A stretch of 64,000 nt of DNA from a virus, in IMG/VR virus record IMGVR_UViG_3300002933_000006, positions 1 to 64,000 of that record, one strand, 5' to 3'. Position numbers and translations under genes: made by a program. The notes below the pieces were generated by a model. It was not told the DNA's origin. It searched no databases and saw nothing but the letters and a program-made list of their open reading frames with translations. Each line of letters opens with the position of its first letter. The first letter of the stretch is position 1. Below, piece after piece: positions 1 through 7,857 of the stretch.

Positions 1-528
1 ATTACCCCCGAAACTTCCTGATTGCGGTTGGCCAAATGCTGGAGCCCCGCCTGTTTGTGAACCGAACCCGCCATTACTTGCTCCCCCAAAGCCACCTTGT
101 GCTCCATTAAACCCACCAGATGATTGGTTACCGTAACCTCCACCCATGCCATTATTCATACCATTCATGCCGTTGTTCATACCATTCATACTACCTGGTG
201 GAACATATTGTGTACCCATTGGTTGATTATTGTTTGCTACACCTTCTAGTTTTTCTTTAGTACGACCGTAAGCTGCAATCCCAAGAACCGCTCCCATAGC
301 AATATGAAATAATCCAGCACCCTGTAGTGTCAATGGTTGCCATTGTAGATTCACTTGCCCTTTATCAACTGCTTGATGAATACTCCATAGTATCGGGAAT
401 ATAATAAAGTCGCAAATACAGACAGCCATATACATCCAACCCATCATTGGACGCCATTTGTTGTTCATCCAATCTTCTTTTTCTTTCTCGCTATCGGATG
501 AGTGATTATATTCGTTTAATTGAGACAC
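1..528 (-). CDS. Holin of the 3-TM phage type (3' end cut by window)
   Basis: Probably the membrane protein that times lysis by permeabilising the inner membrane. A GTG start follows an AAGGAG site. An acidic/basic N-terminus (about 25 aa) is followed by a hydrophobic segment (MGWMYMAVCICDFIIFPILW), a polar stretch, and a second segment (GLFHIAMGAVLGIAAYGRTKEK) typical of T4-like three-TM holins. The visible C-terminus is a long low-complexity Gly/Asn/Met tail with repeated GMNNGMNGMNN-type units. The gene runs off the left edge in frame. Endolysin and spanin genes lie 1.5-3.4 kb upstream in the same direction, which supports the lysis assignment. Family recognition is from the two hydrophobic motifs only. 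Confidence 0.7.
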   Translation of the reverse strand, partial: MSQLNEYNHSSDSEKEKEDWMNNKWRPMMGWMYMAVCICDFIIFPILWSIHQAVDKGQVNLQWQPLTLQGAGLFHIAMGAVLGIAAYGRTKEKLEGVANNNQPMGTQYVPPGSMNGMNNGMNGMNNGMGGGYGNQSSGGFNGAQGGFGGASNGGFGSQTGGAPAFGQPQSGSFGGN

Positions 529-546
529 CGTTAGCTCCTTATAATT

Positions 547-554
547 GATTTATA
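547..554 (-). promoter_or_regulatory. Late-type promoter box (variant TATAAATC)
   Basis: TATAAATC on the minus strand, 19 nt upstream of the holin GTG start, with the AAGGAG site in between. One mismatch to the T4 late consensus TATAAATA. Same placement as the other late boxes in the window. Confidence 0.45.
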
Positions 555-569
555 ATATGTTAAGAAAAA

Positions 570-767
570 TTAAGCGTAGGAATCCGAAGAATCTTCATTG
601 TGATGAATATCGTGTATTAATTGATTCTTGTGACCAAAAACTTTAATACTATCTGCATCTTTAAGACAGTGAGCAAATGCTAATGCTTCTGCTAAAATCT
701 CAAAAAATGCATCTTTAACTTCTAAACGACCTTGTTTCCATCGGTGTGTTCTTACTCTATGTGCCAT
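570..767 (-). CDS. Small basic phage protein, 65 aa, unknown function
   Basis: Real-looking small gene with AAGGAG 6 nt before its ATG and the upstream glycosyltransferase stop only 4 nt away, so it is co-transcribed with it. The N-terminus is basic (MAHRVRTHRWKQGRLEV) and the C-terminus acidic and serine-rich. No motif that I recognise. Confidence 0.6.
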   Translation of the reverse strand: MAHRVRTHRWKQGRLEVKDAFFEILAEALAFAHCLKDADSIKVFGHKNQLIHDIHHNEDSSDSYA

Positions 768-770
768 GTA

Positions 771-1844
771 CTACTCCTTAAAATACTTAGACCAGATCTT
801 CTCTGTCTTATTCGTGTATTTAGTTAAATTTCGCTGGTTTAAGTACACGTTAGTTTTAGGAAACTCTATTGCACGGCTCATAGCATGGAATATTTCGTCG
901 CTTTCGGTGGCACGAGCATTAAATAATCTGCTTGACCAAGGAATTTCACTAGATCCTACAATAGGAACACCTTGGCTAATTAAGTCTGCTGATACAATGT
1001 TAAATGTTTCGCTAAAGTTAACCTGTAACCCTACATCCATTTCTCCGCAAGTTACTAAAAAGTCATCGCGCGGTGCCCAATCATGCCCAATTAATTGATA
1101 TCCATAGTCGGATAATTGTTCAAACATACCACGTAGGTTGTTTAATACAGGACTACCTTGCATTTCCAATCGTCCAATATTAACGTGAAATCGTAGTTGT
1201 TTACCATGATGATTACAATACTTAATTGCTGCTAGTGCTTGTACCATATGGTTTTTTAATAAACGAATAGCACCAAAACAAGCAACATCTACCCAGTATT
1301 TTTCACCACGATATTTGTTAGTTGGTTTGTAAACTTTCTTCGTATACTTCTGTGGATAATAGTTAGGCAAATAAACAATACGACTTTCTGTTTCTTCGGT
1401 TGTATGGTCTGTTGTAGTTGCTAGGTAAATGCGAATTTCCTCCAGCATACGCGGAGCATTAACACCGATAATAATTTCAGGATACTTAATGTATTCTCCA
1501 ACCCAGTCCATGGCAATACCTTCACCGGCCATAAATGGCATTTCGCTGTGTAAACGTATGATCCAATTGACAGTTGGGTGTAAGGGAATAAGAACCGCAA
1601 ACTTAGTAGGAACTACCCACAACGCTTCAATAATAACGTGTGTAGGTTTATGTAAGGTTACCAAACGATCAATGTCGTTATTGTCTATAGCAACTTCAAG
1701 AACTGCTTCAATCCCGAGATTGTTAAGCATGTTCTGCATGAATGTAGCAGAATTAAATAGGCCAGTACTCAAGCCTTTTGGGCTGTGTTGAATTGGATTG
1801 TAATCCTCGCGGCGTTTGAGGATGAATAGAACTTTAGTTGTCAT
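771..1844 (-). CDS. GT4-like glycosyltransferase
   Basis: Likely transfers a sugar from a nucleotide donor, either to the phage's own DNA/virion or to host surface glycans. The C-terminal half carries the Rossmann-like GT-B donor domain: a YWVDVACFGAIRLLKNH stretch, and then MDVGLQVNFSETFNIVSADL, the E-x-F-N-x-V form of the GT4 EX7E region, followed by QGVPIVGSSEIPW. About 357 aa from the chosen ATG (MTTKVLFILKRRED); a longer form starting at 1889 with a non-ATG codon is less likely. Acceptor unknown. A second glycosyltransferase-like gene lies at 3930. Confidence 0.7.
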   Translation of the reverse strand: MTTKVLFILKRREDYNPIQHSPKGLSTGLFNSATFMQNMLNNLGIEAVLEVAIDNNDIDRLVTLHKPTHVIIEALWVVPTKFAVLIPLHPTVNWIIRLHSEMPFMAGEGIAMDWVGEYIKYPEIIIGVNAPRMLEEIRIYLATTTDHTTEETESRIVYLPNYYPQKYTKKVYKPTNKYRGEKYWVDVACFGAIRLLKNHMVQALAAIKYCNHHGKQLRFHVNIGRLEMQGSPVLNNLRGMFEQLSDYGYQLIGHDWAPRDDFLVTCGEMDVGLQVNFSETFNIVSADLISQGVPIVGSSEIPWSSRLFNARATESDEIFHAMSRAIEFPKTNVYLNQRNLTKYTNKTEKIWSKYFKE

Positions 1845-1869
1845 TGATTTTTCACTTAATATTTGGTAA

Positions 1870-2130
1870 CTACATCGAAAGTGCTGCAATTAAAATTAGA
1901 CCATTGATACAAGCATTAAGAGTTTCTTTATACTGCATATTACTCATATCTTGTGTAATAGCCAATTGGCTTTGCGTGTCACGAAGTATTTCTTGTGTAT
2001 CACTTGGACTCATTTGTCCACTGGTTGCTTGTTGCACAATTTGTTGAATGTATTGTGCAGCCTGCGTGAATGTTGGATCACCACTGTTGGCAATCTGTGA
2101 TAATTGTTGATTGATATCGTCTAATGTCAT
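1870..2130 (-). CDS. Small phage protein with C-terminal hydrophobic segment, 86 aa
   Basis: Gln/Ser-rich, mostly helical N-terminal 65 aa (MTLDDINQQLSQIANSG) followed by a hydrophobic C-terminal stretch (ACINGLILIAALSM) that could anchor it in the membrane. Its ATG overlaps the stop of the upstream lipoprotein gene, placing it in the lysis-cassette transcript. Function not recognised. Confidence 0.55.
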   Translation of the reverse strand: MTLDDINQQLSQIANSGDPTFTQAAQYIQQIVQQATSGQMSPSDTQEILRDTQSQLAITQDMSNMQYKETLNACINGLILIAALSM

Positions 2131-2531
2131 TTTGGTCTATTTCCTAGTACGTGTTGCATGGTTTCTGAGCTGTGCTCTATAATTTGAAACTTTAACTTGC
2201 AATACAACGGTGTTACTGGAACTGCACTTGCATATCTTAATTGTAACCCTTGCCCAATATCATTCAGTGATTTAGCGGCATTATATGTATCTGTGTTATT
2301 TGAAAGTTTTTCGCTATAATTCATAAACAATGTAATCTTGTTAGCAATAAATGTAGCATTAGTTTTACTAACTACTGCATCGTCACATTGTAGTGCATAC
2401 CGAGCAGAATCTGTGCGAATCTCAGTAATCATAAGATACTCTGCATTGTCAAACTTGCCCATTAAAAAAGCATCATATGCAGTACACCCATTTAATATTA
2501 GAACAATTAAAGCAAATATTAATTGACGCAT
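2127..2531 (-). CDS. Predicted lipoprotein, lysis-cassette neighbour
   Basis: 134 aa with a lipoprotein signal peptide: hydrophobic stretch from residue 4 to 14 and lipobox LNGC (Cys16). The mature protein has two further cysteines (QCDDA, LYCKL) that could form a disulfide in the periplasm. It sits directly after the o-spanin-like gene. It could be a second outer-membrane component of lysis or a superinfection-exclusion lipoprotein; the sequence does not decide. Confidence 0.55.
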   Translation of the reverse strand: MRQLIFALIVLILNGCTAYDAFLMGKFDNAEYLMITEIRTDSARYALQCDDAVVSKTNATFIANKITLFMNYSEKLSNNTDTYNAAKSLNDIGQGLQLRYASAVPVTPLYCKLKFQIIEHSSETMQHVLGNRPK

Positions 2532-2533
2532 AT

Positions 2534-2803
2534 CTATTTTACACTATCGTGTATTTGTTTTTGTGACTTGTCCCAATTTTGCCATCCTTCATACTTCTCT
2601 TTAAGTACATAGTACTTGGCAAAATTATCGTTTGCATTTTCAATTAAGTCCGTTAACGAAATAGACTTATCAGTTGGTAGTGGTATTAAATCATCTGCTG
2701 GCGTATCTAAATCTTGCGGATGACTAGGCCACGGCATAAGCGCAGGAGGATTGTGAGCACATCCGGCTAACATCAATAAAATAATTAGTATTAATTTTTT
2801 CAT
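2534..2803 (-). CDS. Outer-membrane spanin-like lipoprotein (o-spanin)
   Basis: 89 aa with a clear lipobox LAGC (Cys15) after a Lys-Lys hydrophobic signal, then a Pro-rich linker and a charged helical C-terminus (LTDLIENANDNFAKYYVLKE). Length and architecture match Rz1/o-spanins that pair with an inner-membrane partner to fuse the two membranes in the last step of lysis. The adjacent overlapping gene at 2800-3282 supplies a candidate partner. The call rests on context plus lipobox, not on sequence identity. Confidence 0.6.
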   Translation of the reverse strand: MKKLILIILLMLAGCAHNPPALMPWPSHPQDLDTPADDLIPLPTDKSISLTDLIENANDNFAKYYVLKEKYEGWQNWDKSQKQIHDSVK

Positions 2804-3282
2804 TTTGCTGGACTCACTGTAACATTAGTAAATGTTGCTGTATTCTTAACTGCACGATTATAATCAGCAACGGCTGATGCATTAATTTTATTGCAGTCTG
2901 CATTGATTACTGTTCTGTGACTTTCGATTGTTTGATGTACACCGTAAGCACGTCCGTTAATCAGGTGTTCATTGCTAGCCAACGCTGCTTGTAGTTGTAT
3001 ATTGGCGCTATTACTTGCTTGTACTGCTAACTCTACTTTGTGTTGTTCATCTTTAAGTGCTTCTGCGTAGATCGCACTAACACCTGCGCCGCCGTACATA
3101 AAGATAGCAACAACAAATACAATAGAACTAATTGGTTTAATGAACATTGCATATGGTTTAACTTGTGGTAATGCACTTAACGCACGAAAGAAGAAATGTA
3201 CTACAAATGCGCCGCCAGCAAGTGCAGGCCAAATCCATTCTGGCAAATTACCGCAGGCATATTTTATGATTAAGTTAAACAT
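2800..3282 (-). CDS. Inner-membrane spanin-like protein (i-spanin candidate)
   Basis: 160 aa with two hydrophobic segments (around residues 17-33 and 48-70) followed by a long polar, Ala/Gln/Asn-rich predicted helix (AEALKDEQHKVELAVQASNS) that would extend into the periplasm. The start overlaps the endolysin stop and the end overlaps the o-spanin start. Classical i-spanins have one N-terminal TM; two segments is a deviation seen in some T4-like lysis cassettes. Confidence 0.5.
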   Translation of the reverse strand: MFNLIIKYACGNLPEWIWPALAGGAFVVHFFFRALSALPQVKPYAMFIKPISSIVFVVAIFMYGGAGVSAIYAEALKDEQHKVELAVQASNSANIQLQAALASNEHLINGRAYGVHQTIESHRTVINADCNKINASAVADYNRAVKNTATFTNVTVSPAK

Positions 3283-3920
3283 TATGATTGTAGGATTTGA
3301 ACAGCACGTTCGTATGCAACACGACGTTCTTGCAGTCCTAGTGTCCCCCCGTTAACTATACGTGACTCTTGATCAATTGCATTTCGGTCAGCAAATTGAT
3401 TTAAATTATTAGCTTCCCAGAACCAGCAAGCCGATTGTACGCAACCCTCAAACGTTTGTAAGAAGTCTGTTACTTGTTCTACCGGTGTATTGATACTTTG
3501 TGCAAATGCTGTATAGTTAGAGCGTCCAGTTAACTGAATTAATCCACGTCCGCAAAAGCGCCATCCATCGCCGCTTGCTTCGTCGCCATTGCCCATACGA
3601 TTAGCATAGATGCGATTAGCAATTACTTCTTGTTTGTTAGGTTGATTACAGTATTGTGCTGCCTCAGACAATCCACCAGGGAAATGATTACCAAAAATCC
3701 TCATTAAAGTTTCCGGACGATAATTTAAGTTTTCTTGGATTGCAGTATATCCAGCCGATTCTACAAAAGTTTCGCCAAGAAAACCTGCCACACGTGGTAT
3801 AGTAGTAATATCGTAGTCTGGCAAAACTTTAGAAAGAGCTTCGAACCAGTGTTCTACATGCTGGTTTTGTGGTAAAAACCGTTGCAATTGATCTTGTGTA
3901 AAATTAAATTGAAATGTCAT
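3282..3920 (-). CDS. Endolysin, glycoside hydrolase family 19 (chitinase/lysozyme-like)
   Basis: Cleaves peptidoglycan glycan strands at the end of infection. 212 aa, the usual size of single-domain phage GH19 lysins. Visible family landmarks: ETFVESAGYTAIQENLNYR with the catalytic Glu region, FPGGLSEAAQYCNQP, GWRFCGRGLIQLTGRSNY (the highly conserved G-R-G-x-I-Q-L-T-G motif) and the C-terminal RRVAYERAVQIL. No signal peptide, so it should depend on the holin for access. Preceded by AAGGAG and a late promoter box 24 nt upstream; followed by overlapping spanin genes. Confidence 0.9.
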   Translation of the reverse strand: MTFQFNFTQDQLQRFLPQNQHVEHWFEALSKVLPDYDITTIPRVAGFLGETFVESAGYTAIQENLNYRPETLMRIFGNHFPGGLSEAAQYCNQPNKQEVIANRIYANRMGNGDEASGDGWRFCGRGLIQLTGRSNYTAFAQSINTPVEQVTDFLQTFEGCVQSACWFWEANNLNQFADRNAIDQESRIVNGGTLGLQERRVAYERAVQILQS

Positions 3921-3929
3921 AACTGCTCC

Positions 3930-4799
3930 TTACTCGATGTAAGTATTTATCAGATTTACAGTATTTGAAATATCGTGTATTACTTTACGATCTTTTAGAA
4001 ATAAAACCCACGTTAATATTTGTTCCTGTGTTAGTTTTGTGTATGTTTTACGATGTATGCTTGCAGTAAGCATACACGGATCTGCTTGCAATGATTTAAT
4101 TGAATGATCAAAGTCATCTACTTGCCACTCGGCTAGATTTAAACAATTATATGTTTGGGTGTTGCTATATAGTGTATTGTATGTTTTATGGTGGGCAAGC
4201 ACATATCCCGAATAGAAATAAAATTCTGTTGTTAAATTCGGAAATCGTAGTGCAGTTTGGAAAAAATCAGGAAAGTCGTTAACAGAATTAATCATATCTA
4301 TTACTGTTAATGTATGGAAAATAAATGGAACACCACCGGGGCCTAAGGTATGATCAAATTTGATATTGTAGTACTGTTCAACGAATTGTTTACTATCAAC
4401 AAACTGTGGGAAAATCCCAATAATTCCGGTACATGCTCGTTGCTGATTATCAAATAACGCATTAGCATTGAGATCGCGTATGAACCATGTTTTAGAATCT
4501 AGTACCATACTCCATGTACTATCTGCTTCACTGGCAGCAAGCAACTTTAATAGTTGCTGGCTTTCCCATCCATTAACTCGATCGGTGTACCGGAATTGAC
4601 TACGGGGTTTTATTTTAATTTTTTGACTAAACTGTCCCCACCAAGAAGGATCAATTAATTCTGCAACGTCGTTGGTATCGTTAACAATAATGCTAATAGA
4701 ATTTATATCTTGTAGATTAACATACTGATTAATAGATTTTGCTTGTATTTGCAAGAGAGACAATTCTTCTCGAAATACAACAACGATTAAATCAATCAT
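3930..4799 (-). CDS. Glycosyltransferase-like protein (DUF6492-like)
   Basis: 289 aa with an N-terminal beta strand typical of GT-A folds (MIDLIVVVFREEL), an internal LDSKTWFIRDL (D-x-K/T type metal or nucleotide-sugar site region) and a C-terminal aromatic-rich half. This pattern resembles family DUF6492 glycosyltransferase-like proteins. Acceptor and donor are unknown. It does not overlap its neighbours; the endolysin promoter is embedded in its last codons. Confidence 0.45.
   Translation of the reverse strand: MIDLIVVVFREELSLLQIQAKSINQYVNLQDINSISIIVNDTNDVAELIDPSWWGQFSQKIKIKPRSQFRYTDRVNGWESQQLLKLLAASEADSTWSMVLDSKTWFIRDLNANALFDNQQRACTGIIGIFPQFVDSKQFVEQYYNIKFDHTLGPGGVPFIFHTLTVIDMINSVNDFPDFFQTALRFPNLTTEFYFYSGYVLAHHKTYNTLYSNTQTYNCLNLAEWQVDDFDHSIKSLQADPCMLTASIHRKTYTKLTQEQILTWVLFLKDRKVIHDISNTVNLINTYIE
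3944..3951 (-). promoter_or_regulatory. Late-type promoter box GATAAATA (endolysin/lysis cassette)
   Basis: Minus-strand TGATAAATACTTACA lies 24 nt upstream of the endolysin ATG, inside the last codons of the upstream gene. Matches the T4 late -10 consensus TATAAATA except the first base. Confidence 0.6.
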
Positions 4800-4805
4800 T
4801 AGTAA

Positions 4806-5354
4806 TTAGCGAATAATACCAGCTAAGTTTCTTAGAGATTCTGTATAATCGTTCTTAGGTGCTTTGGTATCTACTTTAACACCTGCGATAGCTTTTAGCT
4901 TGTCAATTTCTTCATGTCCGTATGCTTTTTCATACGCTTCTGGACTCAGTGGAATTAAATCGTGTAATGCATCAAGACTTAAAGTTGTTTCTTTGTGTGC
5001 TTTATAGTAGCGTACACGCCAGTCATCACACTCTTGATCTGTTAGCCCCATTAAGTCGGACAATAAACTCATAATATCGTCTGGGGCTTGTTTTGTACGG
5101 TCTAGTTCAACAAATACTATATAACTACCATCATCCATTTCGCCAGAGCTAACATCGGCGTCGAGTACCCAGGTATAACCTTTTTCGATGAAGGCCACTA
5201 AGTCTGCAGCCGGTTGTTTATCATCAACTTTAAAACTCAGCACAACAACATCTTGGTCATCGCCGAGTTTACTTTTAAATTCGTCAATATGTAATTCTGG
5301 GTGAATTAACCGTGCTAAATCTCCCTTTTCGAGGCCTTCAAATAAATTACGCAT
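4806..5354 (-). CDS. Conserved T4-like phage protein of virion type, 182 aa
   Basis: Start placed at MRNLFEGL (5354), whose ATG overlaps the upstream stop codon; the upstream-extended frame lacks an ATG. Acidic, with DEFKSKLGDDQDVVVLSFKV and YTWVLDADVSSGEMDDGSY, a pattern I recognise from uncharacterised proteins of T4-like cyanophages and relatives. Coupled to the next gene upstream and preceded by a late promoter box, so probably expressed late. No enzymatic motif. Confidence 0.6.
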   Translation of the reverse strand: MRNLFEGLEKGDLARLIHPELHIDEFKSKLGDDQDVVVLSFKVDDKQPAADLVAFIEKGYTWVLDADVSSGEMDDGSYIVFVELDRTKQAPDDIMSLLSDLMGLTDQECDDWRVRYYKAHKETTLSLDALHDLIPLSPEAYEKAYGHEEIDKLKAIAGVKVDTKAPKNDYTESLRNLAGIIR

Positions 5355-5853
5355 TTGGTGTTCCTTCTTCGGGTGCTTGTCCCGGTGCTTCTGCTTCAAT
5401 TGAATGATCAACAGCTTCGTTGTCTGCACCGGTTTCGTATGCATTGTCGATATCTTCTAAATCAACAGTACCGGATTCTAATTCCAATGCACCTTGCTCA
5501 ATATCATTCATTAGCTTTTTAGGCATAACAATAGTAACTAACCACACAGGACTTTGTACCATCTTAGGAACTTTAGTACCTGGCTTATAATCGGTGGGGC
5601 TTTTTACTTTTTTAGTGTGTTCGAAGAAATCTTGTTTAAATGTAACATCACAATCATATTCCGATAACCGTGCTGCACCCTTGGGATTAGGCATCTTTTT
5701 GTACGGCCACATAAACGTACATTTTACAAAGTACTTTTCGTATACAGGACCTTCTACAAGTTCGCCTTGTTTCCAGTTGTCAAACGCATACAAGTCAAGC
5801 TCATCTAATACTCGTTCAAAATCCAGCAATGTACTAACTGCTGAATCTGTCAT
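5347..5853 (-). CDS. Conserved phage protein, virion-type, 168 aa
   Basis: Two starts are possible, 5901 and 5853. The late promoter box at 5910-5917 would place transcription start at about 5904, too close for a leader with the first ATG, so MTDSAVSTLLDFERV at 5853 (AAAGAGAT upstream) is preferred. The protein has an N-terminal acidic helix, an aromatic central region (KCTFMWPYKKMPNPKG) and a disordered acidic C-terminus (AEAPGQAPEEGTPNA). Translationally coupled to 4806-5354. Function not recognised. Confidence 0.6.
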   Translation of the reverse strand: MTDSAVSTLLDFERVLDELDLYAFDNWKQGELVEGPVYEKYFVKCTFMWPYKKMPNPKGAARLSEYDCDVTFKQDFFEHTKKVKSPTDYKPGTKVPKMVQSPVWLVTIVMPKKLMNDIEQGALELESGTVDLEDIDNAYETGADNEAVDHSIEAEAPGQAPEEGTPNA

Positions 5854-5909
5854 GAATATCTCTTTTGTGTTGTTTAGTAGGTCTCTAATATTTGCCGGCA
5901 TAGTATACT

Positions 5910-5917
5910 TATTTATC
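5910..5917 (-). promoter_or_regulatory. Late-type promoter box GATAAATA
   Basis: AGATAAATAAGTATA on the minus strand, 57 nt upstream of the preferred ATG at 5853. It serves the two virion-type genes below it and decides the start choice there. Confidence 0.55.
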
Positions 5918-5924
5918 TGTGTAA

Positions 5925-6581
5925 CTATGTTCTTTCCGACATTTTAGTGTGCGATCCACGGAGTATTTCTTTATCAAGCCAATGATCATCTATATATTTT
6001 ACGTATTTGTGGTTAGCATCTTCTGCAATAAACCGCATAATATCGGGGTTATCATACGCAATAGGAAACGCCAGGATCTTACTTAACCACTTCAAATAAT
6101 GTGTTGTATGCAAGAAGAACGCTTCATGATCAATGAAGTGTATAGGGAAATTACTAGGCAATAACGTATTATAATAGTAATCCTGTGCTATAGGAGTAGT
6201 ATGTTCTTTACGAACACGTAACTGCTGTTCTTTGTTAATGTTTTGATCACGTACTACAATAGCAATTTCTACTTCCACACCTACACTTTTAGCAAACTCA
6301 GCAACTTCGAGTATCTTGGGTATATGTCTAACACCATCGTAAAAGAATGGACAACTAACATTAGCAAAGAAGTAATTCTTAGAATCAGTGTGGTGGAATA
6401 TATCAGCAGTTAAGCGTTCAGGATAGACCCAGTACTCTGCAAAAGGTTCCTGATCACTAGGTACCCAATACTTAGTTAATAGTTCTTTCCATCCCTCTAC
6501 CTCGGGATGCAAACTTAGTAAGCGACTAAACACATGATTGCCCGAGCCCTGTGGTCCAGTAACAATTAACAGTTTTTTCAT
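5925..6581 (-). CDS. Sulfotransferase-like P-loop protein
   Basis: 218 aa. The N-terminus KKLLIVTGPQGSGNHVFSRL is a P-loop of the sulfotransferase / phage nucleotide-binding type, followed by WKELLTKYW and, near residue 110, VEIAIVVRDQNINKEQQLR, which resembles the PAPS-binding second half (R-x(8)-S region) of small sulfotransferases. Related proteins are common accessory genes in T4-like aquatic phages. Its start overlaps the stop of the hydroxylase-like gene upstream. Substrate unknown. Confidence 0.55.
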   Translation of the reverse strand: MKKLLIVTGPQGSGNHVFSRLLSLHPEVEGWKELLTKYWVPSDQEPFAEYWVYPERLTADIFHHTDSKNYFFANVSCPFFYDGVRHIPKILEVAEFAKSVGVEVEIAIVVRDQNINKEQQLRVRKEHTTPIAQDYYYNTLLPSNFPIHFIDHEAFFLHTTHYLKWLSKILAFPIAYDNPDIMRFIAEDANHKYVKYIDDHWLDKEILRGSHTKMSERT

Positions 6582-7243
6582 GGTTGATTTGTTTTAGCTA
6601 ATTCTTCTAAGTATGCTTCTGTCTTATCTGTAATGATACCTGTAAGTTGTAGTGTAACTCTAGGATGGAATCCGGCGTTAGCAGTACTATGCGGAACATT
6701 CTGCCAATCAAATGTAGTTACATCTCCGGCTTTCCAGTTGCGGTGATTGTAGTTACCGTAACTCCAGAATTGTCCTGGTTGCCAATCAGTTAATGCAATA
6801 AAGTAACGTCCAACTTTCTCTGGTTGCTCCGGAAACCATTTATATAACTTGTCGATATGTAAGTGCCATACTTGTCCTGGCATTTGTACGTGGATACGTT
6901 CCATGCAATCTTGTAGACCAAATGCATCACTTATTGCTTGGAACTGCGGACTTAGTGTCCAATCCAAATTTGTAATAATAACTTTAGGATCAATTCCTGC
7001 ACGTTCTAAATCATATTCTTCTTCTACTAACTCGGGTTTAGGCACATTAACACCTTCACCTTTAAAGCCACGTGTTTCCCAATTGGCAGGTTTACTACGT
7101 GCAACAATACCTGCTACATCATCTGCCCACTGACTAGCACTTAACCGGCCGAGTTGAACAACAGTATCCCACCGTGAATCTATAATGTCATTATCAAAAT
7201 GATACTGGCTTTTTTCTTTTAATTTATCGTAACTGCTTTTCAT
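6578..7243 (-). CDS. 2-oxoglutarate/Fe(II) oxygenase-like (aspartyl/asparaginyl hydroxylase type)
   Basis: 221 aa. The core shows an H-x-D motif (VWHLHIDKLYKW), then RYFIALTDWQPGQFWSYGN, and the distal His with a 2OG-binding Arg downstream (NVPHSTANAGFHPRVTLQLT). This is the double-stranded beta-helix facial triad pattern His-x-Asp...His plus Arg. It likely hydroxylates a protein or small molecule using 2OG and oxygen. Flanked by two sulfotransferase-like P-loop genes with 4-nt overlaps, so the three form one translationally coupled unit. Confidence 0.7.
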   Translation of the reverse strand: MKSSYDKLKEKSQYHFDNDIIDSRWDTVVQLGRLSASQWADDVAGIVARSKPANWETRGFKGEGVNVPKPELVEEEYDLERAGIDPKVIITNLDWTLSPQFQAISDAFGLQDCMERIHVQMPGQVWHLHIDKLYKWFPEQPEKVGRYFIALTDWQPGQFWSYGNYNHRNWKAGDVTTFDWQNVPHSTANAGFHPRVTLQLTGIITDKTEAYLEELAKTNQP

Positions 7244-7857
7244 ATTACTTTTACTCCTAAGTCTGATCGGTTATAGTCTTGAAAATATTCATCTGTTGGG
7301 TTAACAATGCCTAAAATATATGCAAGTGTGTGATTATTTGTTGGCATACGACCATCATACTTGTCCCATGCCAATTTTATATCGGCATTTTGTTCTTTAA
7401 TAATTGTTGCCATTGTTTTTAAATCTTTGTAGTACTTAGCATAGCTAGGATACGTGATATTAAAATGCCCGCATTTAACCCACCAGCCTAGACAACTATC
7501 ATCACTACGGTACGCTAATATAATAGGAGCATCGGGCCAGGTGTGTCTTAGAAAGTCAACATTGTGAGCAAATATATGGCTCTTGATAATACGCACACCC
7601 GAACCCGAAAACGGCTCATCGAACCGACGCTCTAGTTCTACTTTGCTTAACGTAGATAGATCTGCCGGTAAATCAAATTCCATACCGGGATCAAAGTAAG
7701 CACCTAAGTGCATAAGTTCCAATTGTCCTGGAGCATCGTGCCAATATGTGCGAGCTTCACTATAGTCTGTACGATCCACACTTGGACTATAATAAATGTT
7801 TTTAATCAGGCTCGACCATTTACTGCCCGGAGCACCTGCACAAAATATATATTTCAT
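7240..7857 (-). CDS. Sulfotransferase-like P-loop protein
   Basis: 205 aa. N-terminal MKYIFCAGAPGSKWSSLIKN is the PSB-loop type of P-loop with Lys replaced by a Ser/Lys/Trp arrangement as in carbohydrate sulfotransferases; GVRIIKSHIFAHNVDFLRHT and PIILAYRSDDSCLGWW correspond to the 3'-PB region. Phage members of this group are frequent in T4-like cyanophages. Coupled to its neighbours on both sides. It could modify surface sugars, but no substrate is visible. Confidence 0.6.
   Translation of the reverse strand: MKYIFCAGAPGSKWSSLIKNIYYSPSVDRTDYSEARTYWHDAPGQLELMHLGAYFDPGMEFDLPADLSTLSKVELERRFDEPFSGSGVRIIKSHIFAHNVDFLRHTWPDAPIILAYRSDDSCLGWWVKCGHFNITYPSYAKYYKDLKTMATIIKEQNADIKLAWDKYDGRMPTNNHTLAYILGIVNPTDEYFQDYNRSDLGVKVI

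Noticed and set aside
766-1098. Plus-strand ORF opposite the glycosyltransferase gene, and similar antisense ORFs (e.g. 1429-1791, 50632-51111, 51216-51569)
   Set aside because: They are antisense shadows of well-supported minus-strand genes, have no ribosome site and show biased, low-complexity translations.
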